Below, one piece after another: positions 9,901 to 22,100 of a stretch of 64,000 nt of DNA. Made by a program: the position numbers and the translations under genes. The notes beneath the pieces were generated by a model. That model searched no databases. It was not told the origin of the DNA and saw only the letters and a list, made by a program, of their open reading frames with translations. Origin of the DNA: Blattamonas nauphoetae (taxonomy: Eukaryota; Preaxostyla; Oxymonadida); assembly GCA_033064195.1 (NCBI GenBank), contig JARBJD010000053.1:186001-250000 (forward strand). Direction: 5' to 3'. Numbering within the stretch: the stretch's first letter is position 1; each line of letters begins with the position of its first letter.

Positions 9901-12900
9901 GAGTCAGTCTGGAGAGAGATCGAATGAAGAGCGTGGTGTTCTGTTTGTCGTCGGCAGCTGTGGAGTATCGGAAGAGGTTCTGGAGGATGGTGAGGAGGTG
10001 TTCGAGGAAGATCAGTTGGGAGCTGAGGTAATGATTTGGTTTGTCTGCCATTCTCCGATGGTGGGCCATTTTGGAGTTGACAGAGATCAGATTCTGGGTC
10101 GAGTCCAGTTCTGTTCGCAGCAGCTCCAACAGTTTCGGAGAATTGAGCTCGGTGCATGCTTTCTCATCGAACGACAACACCGACACGAGCTCCCAGGTCA
10201 GAAGTTTGTTGGTTGGTCTGTTGATGAAAGGGCTGTCCGATTTCTCTGTCTTGGCGTCTTTTGAGGTGAGTTTCACATCTTCAGCGAAGAACGGATCCAT
10301 TTCGTGAGCAGCCGCTCCTTTCTGAGACATCGCACTTCGACTGTGCAGATTCTCCACTATCCATTTCACCACACCAAGCCCATTCGCAGCAATAAAGGCA
10401 TCGCGGTTGGGAGGAGGATACAAAAACAGAACCAGAGCGGGAAACAGGGCGTTGAGATACGACGAATTTGGTGCCGATTGGGCTGACTCGGCTTTTGGGG
10501 CGATTCTTTTAAGGAATTCTGAAATGAGTCGTGGGTCGGCGAAGGCAGAATTGCGATACGCGACGGCATGTGGAGTGAAAGCGAAGAGAAGCTGTTCGGC
10601 GAGAGCAGCGATCGACTGGTTGGTGACGACGGTTTGGATGGTAGGTGGGATATCGAGCGTTGTGAGTGCCTTTTTGAATCGAGACAGGATTTGATCTCTT
10701 TCGGCGATTGTTGGCTCGGCTGGTCTTTCTCTCTCAACACTCGGTCTGAGATTGACTTCACACAAGATACGTTCGGCGACAGAATGGAAGGCGATGTAAG
10801 CATCCTTGTGTTGTGAATAATCAAAAAGATCTGTGCCTGGCTGAGTGTTCACTGCGAATGGATCAGTTGCTCTGAACTCTGGAGGAACGAGGACAGGTGA
10901 TGGGAGGAACGGTCGTGTGTCGCCATTGTGTTCAAGTGCGCTAAACGAGGAGATAGGAAGGGGGAGGTTCATGTTCCTTTTCTGGAAATGATACTGTTCC
11001 CTCTGCTCGTCTGTCAAGTCCATCACTCTTCTCTCCAAACTCTCCCTCTCCTCGTCTATCGTCGCCTGTTCTTCTTCAGACACATAATACGTGTTCGTCG
11101 ATTCCACAAACGTCTCCAATGCCACCTCATCCAGAAGAATCCGGAACACGTCTTCCTCATATTCGTCGACTGCAAGATCGATGTCAGCTGCAGCCGGAAT
11201 GGGAAGAAGGGATGCTGGGTCGATTGGACCGGATTTTGCTTCAGATTCGTCGGGTTTTTTGGGGTTTTGGAACAGTGGGATGATTTTGTCCTTTTCCATT
11301 TGTGGCTGCTCTTCGAACGCAAGTCTCAGCTCGTACGCCTCCCAATCCACCTTCACTGGGTCTTCTTCATCATCCTCCGATTCACTCGACTCCTCACTCC
11401 CGCTGTTCTCGTCGCTAAACAACTTTCTCGGCTTTCTTGTTCGTTTTTCGAATTGTTTTCGAAGTTTCAATCGGTCCGCGTATTTCTTCCTCTCGATGTT
11501 TCGTCGAATTTTGGCGTTTCTTCGTCTGGACATGTTGAATGAGAGTTCGGTTTTGGTGAGTTCTTTGGAATTCAGGAAGAGGCAGAATGGCTTCGGGCGT
11601 TCTGGTTTTTCGTTTGGGTCTGTCTGGTCCGGTTGGTCGTGTTGGGATGATGTTGTGTTGTCGGCTTCGTTTGCTTTTTGATCCTCCAAAACTTGTTCGT
11701 ATTCAGCGAAATGGATCTCTGCCGAATCGTCACTCATCTCGTCCATCAGAGCGATGTCTTGATTGTTCCTTTCGTCTTCTTCTTCCGCCTCTTCCATCTT
11801 CCTCTCTGTCTGGTCCTCCTCCTTCCCATCCTCTTCTCCATCCCCCTCCTTCTCCTCTCGCACTGTCGGATCGACCGTTAAATCCACAATTTCCTCTTCC
11901 CCAACATACTCCCACTCAGCATCATCAATCCCACCATCCTCCAATCTCACCTTCGCACTCGTCACCCATTCTATCTGCTCTGTCTCGTCATACACAAAAC
12001 GAGAAGGAAACATCTCCGAGCTCGTCACTCTGCCCTGCATATCGTCGATCATCGCGTGCACGACCGGTTCTTTCAATTTCTTCGGCATCTCCTGACCGAA
12101 CGAGAACACATACGATCGAATCTGTTCCACTCTGTTCTTCCCCCTTGGTTTCGTGCCGCCTTTGTACTTCTTTGTCTGTCTCAGTTCGAGCATCTCGTGG
12201 AGTCGGATTCTGTCCTTCTCCAGTTGGTGCTCTCTCCGCCATGTATACGAGCCGTGTCGTCGTCTTTCTTCCTCCTCTCGCTGCTTTCTGGCTTCCTCTT
12301 CAGCTTTTCGTCGCGCTCGTTCTTCTTCCAGTTTCTTCCGCTCTTCTTCCCTTCTAATTCGTCTCTCCTCCTTCTCCCTCGTTCGTTGCAGCTGTTCCTC
12401 TTTCCTCAGTGCTCGTCTTTCCTCCTTCTCCCTCTCTGCCCTCCCTTGTTTCTCAATCATCATGAACGTCCTTTTTCTGGTCTCCTCTTGCCATTCTTTC
12501 AAAAACACTTCCCTTTCCTCCTCCCAAATCTGACTCATTGCCGTCGATTCGTAGTCCTCTTTCTGCATCTGAACCCGAGCATCGTCGGTGATGATGTTTG
12601 CCATCAGTTCCCCGCAGACAGGGAAGTGGTACACAAAGGGAGGCCCGTCTTCAGTTCCGGTCACTCCAGAATACCTTTTGGCCTTTTCTCGGTTTTCTTG
12701 TTTCCGGGAATCCACCATTTTGGAATATTGCGCAGATCGAAAGAGACGATTTGATTCTGACAGAGTGGCAGTGGACGAAAACGTGTTTGTGGTGAGTTGG
12801 GTTTGGGCAAGTGGAGTTGAGAATTGAGAAAGGTTGAGGGGACTTCCAGTGTATGTTGGAGTGGATTTAAAGAGGGATTGAGGGGATGAATCGAATGATG

Positions 12901-14030
12901 GTCTCTGACTTTCAAATAAAAGCTTGCGGGGTGAATCGTTCGTTGATGTCGAGGCCAAAATAGATTCTGTGAGAGTGTCGGTTCCACGAAAAGGTGACGC
13001 TAAAGGATCTCGTTGAGTTGAATTGTGAGAGGGTGGAGGATTGAGTCTTCGGGCTTGGATGAGATGGGCTGAGTCCGGTTTCTCGAATCTGTGAAGGCGG
13101 GACTTCACTTCGTACAATCCAAGGATATCATCAACAGTTCCTCTGTTTTCAGGATGCTGGGAGAGTGACTGAAAACGGGCAAACATATCTGAGAAGAGTG
13201 TAGAGAAGAATCTTGAGGTCTGTCGAGATTTCGATTGATGAAGGACCTGAATTCTCTGAAAACAAAGGGTGAGATGATATGTTCGATCCTACAACTTCCT
13301 TTTGCGTTTCATCAAAAATAAAGAATTTGAACGGTTGGTTCGACGTCACCATCTCAAAAATCACAACACCCAGACTCCAGAGGTCTGATGCAACCGTAAT
13401 TCTGAAAGAGGTGAATACGTGCGGCAGATCATACGGTTTTTGGTTGTACATTTCGGGAGAGATATATTCTCTAACAAAATAGAAGCAAAGAGAAACAAAC
13501 GGAAGCTGACGGAACGGAGATAAACGTGAATCAGATGAAGCTCGACCAATGACGCCATAATTACCTAATACATAGATTAAATAAGAAAGAGTTGAACCTA
13601 ACTTGATGGAATCTCCTCCAACAAGATAGATACTTGACGGTCTGATATTTCCATGTACATGATGATGCCGATGAAGATCTCTCAATCCAAGAGAAATCTG
13701 AGTAATATAATTCCAGATTGTCTGAATTCAGAGATCGATAACATCAAATAGATCGAAAAACAGAACTGATTCAAGAAGTTTCATTTTCTTTTGTCGAAAA
13801 AGATAGAAAGAATCTTCAAGGGTTGACATGTTGCTAGTATCTTGAAGAATAGTCAGACGACGATTGCGGAATATCAGTTGTGTGAGAGGAATGAGGAAAT
13901 CAGAGGTGATGGTTTGAATCAGAAAAAGTTCAGTGTGGATGGACTGAAGATTGGCCTCGTTCTCTGCTGTCACATTAACAACCACTCTATTCTCCTCATT
14001 ATATCGTAGTTGGTCCAAAACATACGCCAT
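6983..14030 (-). CDS. Giant protein with N-terminal pseudokinase domain
   Basis: The last exon alone encodes more than 2000 residues. The upstream exons (from about 14030) encode a protein-kinase fold: a helix-C-like region, the catalytic-loop position read as HVHGNIRPSSI, then IKLGNYG after removing a short intron, SPEM, and SDLWSLGVVIFEM. A 37-nt intron with acceptor tgttttcag (about 13265-13301) joins this to PENRGTVDDIL, the end of the kinase C-lobe. The HRD aspartate is Asn, the DFG aspartate is Asn, and no VAIK lysine is evident, so it is probably a pseudokinase. The rest holds a Glu/Arg coiled coil (about 12180-12560), acidic stretches and a long helical region of unknown fold. The first exon is uncertain: no glycine-rich loop was found, and the gene may start further upstream inside 14031-14200. 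It lies divergently to TOP2 copy B. Confidence 0.7.
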
Positions 14031-14170
14031 ACGACGAAAAGAGAGTGTCTGGGAAAGATCGATATCGATTCAGCAACCAAGGCTCAAAAACGTTTATAGA
14101 TATCGTTCAACCATTTTTGAGGAGTTCACGTACTGTTTGACCTCTTTCTTCTGATTCTGCCGGCAAACTG

Positions 14171-14216
14171 TTTATTAAGGGTTGATTTTTGATTCATCTT
14201 CTCGTATCTCCGTTAA
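14171..14216 (+). promoter_or_regulatory. Conserved start-proximal block of TOP2 copy B
   Basis: Matches 6821-6866 in inverted orientation, ending at the start codon. It sits in the 186-bp space shared with the divergent pseudokinase gene. Confidence 0.55.
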
Positions 14217-17200
14217 ATGACGTCGAGAACGCCCTCCCCTTCTCTCACTCCAAGTGTCGGACCCGACGGAGTTGAGCGAAAATATCGAAGGCTGGATCAA
14301 ATCGAACACGTGCTCCAAAGGCCAGATACATATGTCGGCTCGCTTGACCCGACGTCAGTGCAGACGTATGTAATGGATGAAAGCACGCAACGGATGACGG
14401 AACGTACACTGACATATGTTCCGGGTTTGTACAAAATCTTTGACGAAATCTTGGTAAACGCTTCGGACAACAAACAGCGTGATCGTGCAGCCACGGATGT
14501 CTCACCGAAGATTGAAATGACATACATCGAAGTGAAGATCAATAAGGAGAAAGGGATGATTTCAGTTGAGAACGACGGATATGGAATCCCGATCTATTGG
14601 GATGAAGTTGAACAGTGCTACATCCCGCACATGATCTTTGGAATGATGATGTCCGGTGACAACTTTGATGATCAGGCATCGCGAGTGACAGGAGGACGAA
14701 ATGGGCTCGGAGCGAAGCTTGCGAACATCTTTTCGACGCAATTTATTGTTGAGTGCTGTACGGACGGGGTGCGATACAAACAAGTGTTCAAGAACAACAT
14801 GAATGTTGCTGGGACGCCAGAGACGTTTGAGGCGACTCGAGGAAGCAGACTTCCCAACAAAACAAAGATTACGTTCTTCCCTGAATTGTCGCGATTTCAG
14901 ATGACGGAACTGGACGACAACATCATCTACCTGATGTCACGCCGTGTGTACGATGTTGCAGCGTGCAATCCGAAGCTTCGAGTGACATTGAATGACAAGA
15001 AGATCAAATTCAACTCTTTTACTGACTACGCGAAACTGTTCCTACCCGAAGACACAAAAATTGCTTCATTCACGTCGAAGGGACTGCGTCCGTGGGATGT
15101 CGTTGTTGCGGCGTGTGAAGACGGACCGAAAAACATGAGTTTTGTGAACTCGATCTGGACAGTGGAAGGAGGCAAGCATGTTGACTCGATTGTGAAGCAA
15201 GTTTCGGAGTATGTGGTGAAGAAGATCCCAAAATCGAAGATGCAGAACAAGGAGATCAAGCCAGCTCGAGTGAAGCCGCTCACGTTCGTGTTCATCCGAT
15301 GTCTGATTGACAAGCCGACGTTCAGTTCGCAAACGAAAGAAGTGATGACGAAACCGATTGGGCAGAAGAAGAATCAAGACATTCCCGACCCAGACGAAGG
15401 CCAAATCGACGCGGCTGATCTGAAAAAGCTGGACAAGATCCCACTGGCGGAACTTCTGCTGCAGAAAGAGACGATGAAGAGCGAGTTGACATTGGCGAAG
15501 AAGACCGATGGAAAGAAGACGAGTCGACTGACTGGAATCCCAAAACTGGACGATGCCACACTGGCTGGAACGAAGCAAGCGAAGGACTGCACACTGATTC
15601 TCACAGAGGGAGATTCGGCGAAGACGATGGTTATTGGTGGACTGAGTGCTGCTGGAAGCGATCGCTTTGGTGTCTTCCCTCTTCGTGGAAAGGTGCTGAA
15701 TGTGCGAGGGGCGAAGAATGAACAGAAGGAGAATAATAAGGAGTTTGCCAATCTGAAGAAAATTCTGGGACTTCAACAAGGAAGGATCTATGAAGACACG
15801 AATTCACTCAGATATGGTCATGTGATGATCATGACCGATCAGGATCTTGATGGATCGCACATCAAAGGACTTCTGATCAACCTTTTCGAATGTGAATGGC
15901 CGACACTTCTGAAAATCCCATCGTTCCTCCAATTCTTCATCACTCCGATCGTGAAATGCACAAAAGGAACACAAGTTGTGTCGTTCTACACGGAACCAGA
16001 ATTCAAGCGATGGAGAGAGACTCATCAAACAGGATGGAAGATCAAATACTACAAGGGACTTGGTACATCGTCAGTGCAAGAAGCTCGAGAATACTTCTCC
16101 GATCTGCCATTCCATCGAAAGGACTTCGAGTGGAACGACGATGAGGAATGCAAAGAAAGCATCGACTTGGCATTTAACAAAGAACGGTCGGACGATCGGA
16201 AGCAATGGATGAACAAATACAAATCAGGAACTAACATTGACTTGGATGGTCCATCTGTGACCTATCCCGACTTCATCAACCACGAACTTGTTATCTACTC
16301 TCGAAATGATTGTGCTCGTTCGATTCCCAGCATGCTCGACGGATTCAAACCGAGTCAGAGGAAGATCATCTACGCCTGCTTCAAGCGAAACCTGACGAAA
16401 GAGGTGAAAGTGTCTCAGCTTGCTGGTTATGTTTCTGAAGTGTCGGCATATCACCATGCCGAAGACGCTCTCCAACCGACAATATGTAAGCTTGCACAGG
16501 ATTATGTGGGAAGCAACAACCTGAATCTTCTTCTCCCAATCGGTCAGTTCGGTTCTCGTCTGAAGGGTGGTGATGATTTATCAGCCCCTCGTTACATCAC
16601 AACGAAACTTTCTCCGCTTGCTCGAATTGTGTTCAACGCGAACGACGACCCGCTTCTGAATTATCTGGACGACGATGGACAGCGAATTGAGCCGGAATGG
16701 TATGTCCCAATCATCCCATTCTCTCTGGTGAACGGATCGAAGGGAATCGGGACAGGCTGGTCATCAAATGTTCCGTGCTTCAACCCACTTGACATTGTTC
16801 GAAACATCCGACACAAAATCCATCACGAAGAGATGGAAGAGATCAAGCCGTGGTATCGGGACTTCACCGGAGAAATCATAAAAGTGCCTGGAGAGAACAA
16901 ATACATCTCTTATGGCCGATACTACACGACACCGGAAGGGACGCTGGAGATCACAGAGCTGCCGGTTGGAAAGTGGACGGAAGATTACAAAGCGTTTCTG
17001 GACAAGAACATGCAGGAAACAGCGCCGTCGAAGCGGTGGGTGAAGGAGTTCTTCCTGTACCCCGACCCGTACAAAGTGCACTTCTCTGTGCACTTGACCG
17101 ACGAGCACCTGCACGACTTTGATCGATTTGATGGATATCACTCGTTGGAGCTGACGACGTCGATCTCTCTGAACAACATGACGATGTTCGACGAGAATGG

Positions 17201-18953
17201 GAACATCTGCCAGTACAAGTCGCCGAACGAGATCATTGACAGTTTCTATGGAAAGCGACTGGAATACTACCATCTTCGAAAGAAAGCGATGATTGACCGA
17301 CTGACGAAGCAGCTGAGGAGGCTGGACAACAAGCAGAGGTTCATTTTGATGGTTGTTCGAGAAGAACTGAATGTTCGGAACAGGCCCAAGAAGGACATTG
17401 TTCAAGATCTGAGACGACACAAGTTCGATGAGCTTGGAAAGACAGACAAGGATTGGAGTTTGGAAGATCCGAAGGTGGATGAGGAAGATGAAGAATCTGA
17501 AAGCGACGGAACGCAACGTGGAGGTTCGATCACTGGATTTGATTATCTTCTTTCGATGCCGATCTCATCACTGACAAAAGAGAAGGTTGATGAAATTCTT
17601 GCAGAATTCCGGAAGAAGGAGACAGAACTGGAGGTTGTGCGAGGAAAGACGATTGAGAAAATGTGGGAAGAGGATCTGGACGAGTTTGAGGTTCGATGGG
17701 AGGAGAACGAGAAAGAGAGGATCCAGATCATGAATGAAGTTCCGAAGTCTCGTCGTCAGAACAAGGGAGGAAGGGGGAAATATGATGATGACGACGACTT
17801 TGGAGTGAAAAGCAAGAAGAAGCCAGTGAAGAAAGCAACAGCGCTCCAGCCAGTGGTTGTTTCGTCGCGTGAGACATGGAGCGAAGTGAAACCGGAGCTG
17901 GCGACGAAACTGATCAAGAAAGCTGAAGCAGAGTCGAAGCGAATGAACAAAAAGGGATCATCGTCTCTCTTCTCAACAAGCAGTTCAGCGATGCTGAAGG
18001 ACGAAGATGGTCTGGACAACCTGTTCTCGTTGGCACCGTCCAGAGAACAGACACCAGGCGAGGAGACAACAGGACCTTTTGATTTCTCATTCTCGACATC
18101 GTCGAAACCGAAAGCGAAACGAGGAGCTGCGAAGGTGAGTAAACCGAAGAAGTCGGGGAAGAAAGCGAAGTTCGAGGACGACGATGAGAGTGACTTTGGA
18201 GATGAAGCCGCGTCTTTCTCGGACAGTCGTGATTTTGGTGGAGAGGATTCGGAGCCCACAACATTCTCAATCAGCCCGATCAAGCCAAAGCCGCAGCGAG
18301 TTCGAAAACTGCAACCAGCGATCACGAACGACGATGACGATGAAGACTCTGATCCGATTCAGCCGCTTTCGGAGTCTGAGTCATCGGACTACCACCAACC
18401 GGCGAAACCAGTGAAACGGTCTGTTCCGACAGAATCGAAAAAGGTGACGCCGACAGAAACAAAGAAACCAGCGCCAAAAGCGAAGACGAAGCAATCAGAC
18501 CTGTCGAATTTCTTCTCTCTCGACACATCTCCTCCTCGTCCGACACTGAAGACAGCAGCAGCGAAGCCGAAATCGCAAAAGTTGTCGTCGCCGAAGAAGA
18601 CGCTGTCCAAGTCAAGCGATGACGACGACTTCTTCTCGAAATTGCAGGGCATCATGTCGAGCAAGAAGCTGAACTCGCCCGACGGTCCGGATCGCTCGCT
18701 TTCGCTGTCTGCTCCTTCTGTCAAACCAAAAGCTGCACCGAAATCGACAGTCGCAAAGGCACCTGTTCCAAAGCCATCACTCTCCAATCCAATTGTTCCT
18801 GTGGCGTCACTGTCAGCTTCAGCACCAGTTGTGACTCGACCAAAACGGAATGTGAACACAAAACGGATTATCCAGCCAGACAGCGACGACGATGACGACG
18901 ACGAGGACAGCTATGGAGGAGGCGACGACGACGATGATGATTTCGAAGACTAA
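14217..18953 (+). CDS. TOP2: DNA topoisomerase II, copy B (1578 aa, intronless)
   Basis: Second full-length topoisomerase II gene, with the same length and the same catalytic residues as copy A: Glu464 in EGDSA, Asp541/543/545 in DQDLDG, and Tyr793 in SAPRY. The reading frame is fully open. Differences from copy A cluster in the TOPRIM and breakage-reunion core, for example AKNEQKENNKEF here against ATNTQKEKNEEF, and KGGDDLSAPRY against KGGADCSAPRY. The ATPase domain and the long acidic tail are almost identical between copies at the DNA level. Codon choices in the core differ as well, so the divergence is not only in coding changes. Both copies look functional. They could be redundant, or differ in core properties while sharing homogenised ends. 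Confidence 0.98.
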   Translation: MTSRTPSPSLTPSVGPDGVERKYRRLDQIEHVLQRPDTYVGSLDPTSVQTYVMDESTQRMTERTLTYVPGLYKIFDEILVNASDNKQRDRAATDVSPKIEMTYIEVKINKEKGMISVENDGYGIPIYWDEVEQCYIPHMIFGMMMSGDNFDDQASRVTGGRNGLGAKLANIFSTQFIVECCTDGVRYKQVFKNNMNVAGTPETFEATRGSRLPNKTKITFFPELSRFQMTELDDNIIYLMSRRVYDVAACNPKLRVTLNDKKIKFNSFTDYAKLFLPEDTKIASFTSKGLRPWDVVVAACEDGPKNMSFVNSIWTVEGGKHVDSIVKQVSEYVVKKIPKSKMQNKEIKPARVKPLTFVFIRCLIDKPTFSSQTKEVMTKPIGQKKNQDIPDPDEGQIDAADLKKLDKIPLAELLLQKETMKSELTLAKKTDGKKTSRLTGIPKLDDATLAGTKQAKDCTLILTEGDSAKTMVIGGLSAAGSDRFGVFPLRGKVLNVRGAKNEQKENNKEFANLKKILGLQQGRIYEDTNSLRYGHVMIMTDQDLDGSHIKGLLINLFECEWPTLLKIPSFLQFFITPIVKCTKGTQVVSFYTEPEFKRWRETHQTGWKIKYYKGLGTSSVQEAREYFSDLPFHRKDFEWNDDEECKESIDLAFNKERSDDRKQWMNKYKSGTNIDLDGPSVTYPDFINHELVIYSRNDCARSIPSMLDGFKPSQRKIIYACFKRNLTKEVKVSQLAGYVSEVSAYHHAEDALQPTICKLAQDYVGSNNLNLLLPIGQFGSRLKGGDDLSAPRYITTKLSPLARIVFNANDDPLLNYLDDDGQRIEPEWYVPIIPFSLVNGSKGIGTGWSSNVPCFNPLDIVRNIRHKIHHEEMEEIKPWYRDFTGEIIKVPGENKYISYGRYYTTPEGTLEITELPVGKWTEDYKAFLDKNMQETAPSKRWVKEFFLYPDPYKVHFSVHLTDEHLHDFDRFDGYHSLELTTSISLNNMTMFDENGNICQYKSPNEIIDSFYGKRLEYYHLRKKAMIDRLTKQLRRLDNKQRFILMVVREELNVRNRPKKDIVQDLRRHKFDELGKTDKDWSLEDPKVDEEDEESESDGTQRGGSITGFDYLLSMPISSLTKEKVDEILAEFRKKETELEVVRGKTIEKMWEEDLDEFEVRWEENEKERIQIMNEVPKSRRQNKGGRGKYDDDDDFGVKSKKKPVKKATALQPVVVSSRETWSEVKPELATKLIKKAEAESKRMNKKGSSSLFSTSSSAMLKDEDGLDNLFSLAPSREQTPGEETTGPFDFSFSTSSKPKAKRGAAKVSKPKKSGKKAKFEDDDESDFGDEAASFSDSRDFGGEDSEPTTFSISPIKPKPQRVRKLQPAITNDDDDEDSDPIQPLSESESSDYHQPAKPVKRSVPTESKKVTPTETKKPAPKAKTKQSDLSNFFSLDTSPPRPTLKTAAAKPKSQKLSSPKKTLSKSSDDDDFFSKLQGIMSSKKLNSPDGPDRSLSLSAPSVKPKAAPKSTVAKAPVPKPSLSNPIVPVASLSASAPVVTRPKRNVNTKRIIQPDSDDDDDDEDSYGGGDDDDDDFED

Positions 18954-18968
18954 GCAGAAATAGTGAAT

Positions 18969-19020
18969 GCACCATCGTACACAACAATCCAATTGGTCTA
19001 TTAATTGGACTGAATGGTGC
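18969..19020. other. Nested inverted repeat after TOP2 copy B
   Basis: gcaccat (18969-18975) is complementary to atggtgc (19014-19020), and inside it ccaatt (18989-18994) pairs with aattgg (19003-19008). It lies 15 bp past the TOP2 stop codon, just beyond the end of the duplicated segment. It could be a 3'-end structure or a small insertion footprint; copy A lacks it. Confidence 0.4.
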
Positions 19021-19176
19021 TAGTCCTTGACTGGACAATTTAACTCGATTGGAATTTTTTTCTATCCTCATTTCATCCTGAATTCACTTCTTCATTCATT
19101 ATCACTTCTTCACTCAATTTCACAACAAAACCCAACATGAACTAATAATTCCGATTGGATCATTCGAACATGACAG

Positions 19177-22100
19177 ATGAAATCACTCAAATACGCAGAT
19201 CATCCCTTCACTTTTATGTTTTCTTTGGATTGTGTTCATTCTCTTGATTTTCGGGATAAAAAGCGATATTATGATCGACTCAATGATTGTTTTATCGCAT
19301 TCTCTCAAAGCTGCGTCGAATTTGTCTCCAATAACGTCCATTATCAACTCTCACTCAAATCTCTCAAGTATGTCCTCCTTCATCTTCAACTCGTTTCTAA
19401 TCTTGCCTTTCAGCCAATTTTCTCCCGATCATGTTCTTGAACTGGCATTTTCGCCCTCAAAAAGACTCTTAGGGGTCCTTCTGACTGACAACAAACTTGT
19501 TTGTGCATTTCTCTTTCATCTCACATTTATGCTTCGACTTCGACATCATAGTGTATTATTGATACATGGACTGATCGATTTTTCAACATATCACAACCTC
19601 AACTCCGTGGTGGTGACGATCCACTCATCCTCGGATTCTTCTGGGTGGGGCTCGGAGATGAAAAGGAAAAAGAACTTGTCACGAGAACGTCTTCGCAATT
19701 CTCACCATCTTTTATTCATTCAATGGCACAAACCTCAAATTCATCTCACAATAAACCTGATCGTCATCCTCACTTTTCACCTAGTCCACATTCGTATTCT
19801 CCACCTATGCTCGTCCGACACAGTACAATTCCGGAAACCCATGACATATTTTTCAGAGAATCACCAGAATTCATTCCATTTAGTCAGTACCGTAACGAGA
19901 ATACAACACCTGTTTCAACTCCACTCCTATCTCCCCTTACAACACCTAAAGCAACAAGATCACAACATGAACAGACTGAAAGAACCCCTGTTAATCCCGC
20001 ACATCCACATGTACCTCCAGAATCTCCTCAACGCGACCAAACATCATCAACACCAAATTCTCACGAAGCATCTCAAGCTTCACTGAATACTCTCTCGTCC
20101 ACATCAACAAAAATGACTAACAGATCAACGGATTCGAAGAAACCAAGTCTGCTTTCCAGCATTCTGGGCCGATTCACAAAACCTTCATCAAAAAACGAAA
20201 CACTCACTTCAACGAACAGTCCATCAAAATCGAAGCATCATAAACGGACAACATATGAATATCCGACAGAATTCAAACTCCCAAGACACCATGGGTTTGT
20301 TCTTGTTTGGAATTCTGGGTTTGAGCTTCACAAAGTTCAAACACCGACAATGCCAGATCCTAAGCAGATTTTCTCATCAGAAATTGTTCAAGCACGATTG
20401 ATGAGGATAAATTGGTTCGAATGGAATGGAAATCCGGATGTTTTTATCATTCATTCAACAGAGGAAGTGTCAGATGTTTCATCGACAGAATTGGTTGAAG
20501 AAACCGAAGCAGAATTGACGAAAAGGCTTGTAAAACGGTACTACGAACGTGAAAAACAAAAGGATGAACTTCGACTGTTGGAAGAGAAAGCAAACCTCGA
20601 GAAGTCGTTGTTGATTGATCATTCGACATCAACACGAGGATTTAATGGAGATATTGACGATTATTCAACAAAAAACGAATCAAATGCTGTGATGGCGGAT
20701 CCTGTTCAGACACCTTCCCCATTTTCTCATCACGACGAGGATAGATCAAGGAAGAAGTCCAAAAACAATCGCATTCAACCAGATTTCCCCAACGACTCGG
20801 ATGACACTCAATCAACTGATTCTGACAGCTCCTTAGATGACGAGACAGACTCTGCTGACTCTGGGAGCTCAGATTCTCCCGCGAACTTGTTTTCTGAACT
20901 CAGGGTCCACGTGGACACAAGACATGAAACCAAGCTGCAAGACAGGAAACTCAAAGAAGAACACCATCGACTCGCTGTTGAGCGACACTGTCGGAGAATC
21001 GCGCAAGAACGATTGGCAAGACTTGATTTAAAGAGATCTCGAGAGACGATCAAGAAACAGAGCACTGGATTGATCAAACTGTTCTTTGTCCCGTCGTCTC
21101 TCCTCACTCATCACTCGATCTTCAAACGAAATTTGGATGAATGGATCAGCACTCTCTGCATCCCCAAAGCGCTTCCGCAGAACATGATGGTTCTGGACAT
21201 GGACACAATTGAGATTCAGACAGAAAGTGTATCCAACTCACTCAATCCGACCGATTTGAATCTGTCAACTTCTCGTCTCCTCCACGCAAATCTGACCAAG
21301 CCATTCTTCGGAATTGTTGTCTTGTATGGATGGCCGTATGTGGTGTACGTTTCACCTGCTTTTCTCCACACCAAAGACGATATTGTTCCGTACACGCTTA
21401 ACGTCATCCCATTCCCAAACGCTTCTTTCCCTCATCCTCCCATTCCACAAGGCCAACTCCCGTCGATGTTGTATCAGACACTTCCACCTGCCCATGACAT
21501 CCTTCTCCCCTCACAGCCACTCACTCCTGAGCTGAACGCAGGCACTCCACATCTCCGACTTGCATCGAATGTTGTCCACAAGTACAGAATGTTCGATTCA
21601 CAAACGATGTCTCTCCACTCGAGGTCATCTCAATCAACCATGTCGCAATCAACATTTCGAACACGGTGGACGGATTACCAGCGACAAAAGGCCACTCTCT
21701 CTTTCCCAAATTATCTTGTCCGTTGCCTCAGTCGGACTCATCCACTTCTGTCATTCCTTTCCGAAGAAAAAGCTCAACACAAACAGAACACAACACAAGT
21801 TTCTTCTGTTCAAACTCCACCTGTTGTTCCGAAAGGAAAAACAGGAGCACAAGTCAATCGAGATGCTCTGCCTCCTTCATTAATCGAGACACTAACCAGA
21901 ACGACACACAATCGGATCTTCACAGATCCACTGAACATCACACCGTCTGCTTCGTTCTTCCCTCTCCCGCTCGAGAAGATCAGTGAACAGACGGAGGAGA
22001 AAGAAAGCGAATCTGATTTGGACTCCGAATCAGACGAGGATATAAATTCCGACGACGAGTTTCTGAAAATCCAAACAATGCTGAAGTTGGAAGAGAACGA

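Larger units (their letters stand above)
14171..18963. repeat. Right arm of TOP2 inverted repeat
   Basis: Partner of 2074-6866. The arms are about 4.8 kb and the spacer about 7.3 kb; the spacer holds only the pseudokinase gene. The divergent core in this arm runs from about 15675 to about 16890, and the change from divergent to near-identical sequence at about 16890 is sharp. Confidence 0.9.

Noticed and set aside
13170-13190. A 16-nt intron (gtttgcccgttttcag) joining the two parts of the pseudokinase gene
   Set aside because: It would restore the frame, but a 37-nt intron just upstream (gtaggatcg...tgttttcag) also restores it, has normal size for this window, and gives a better kinase C-lobe reading.
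13361-13482. A 17-nt intron (gtattcacctctttcag) in the pseudokinase domain
   Set aside because: The frame is already open through it into SDLWSLG, and removing it would shift the frame.
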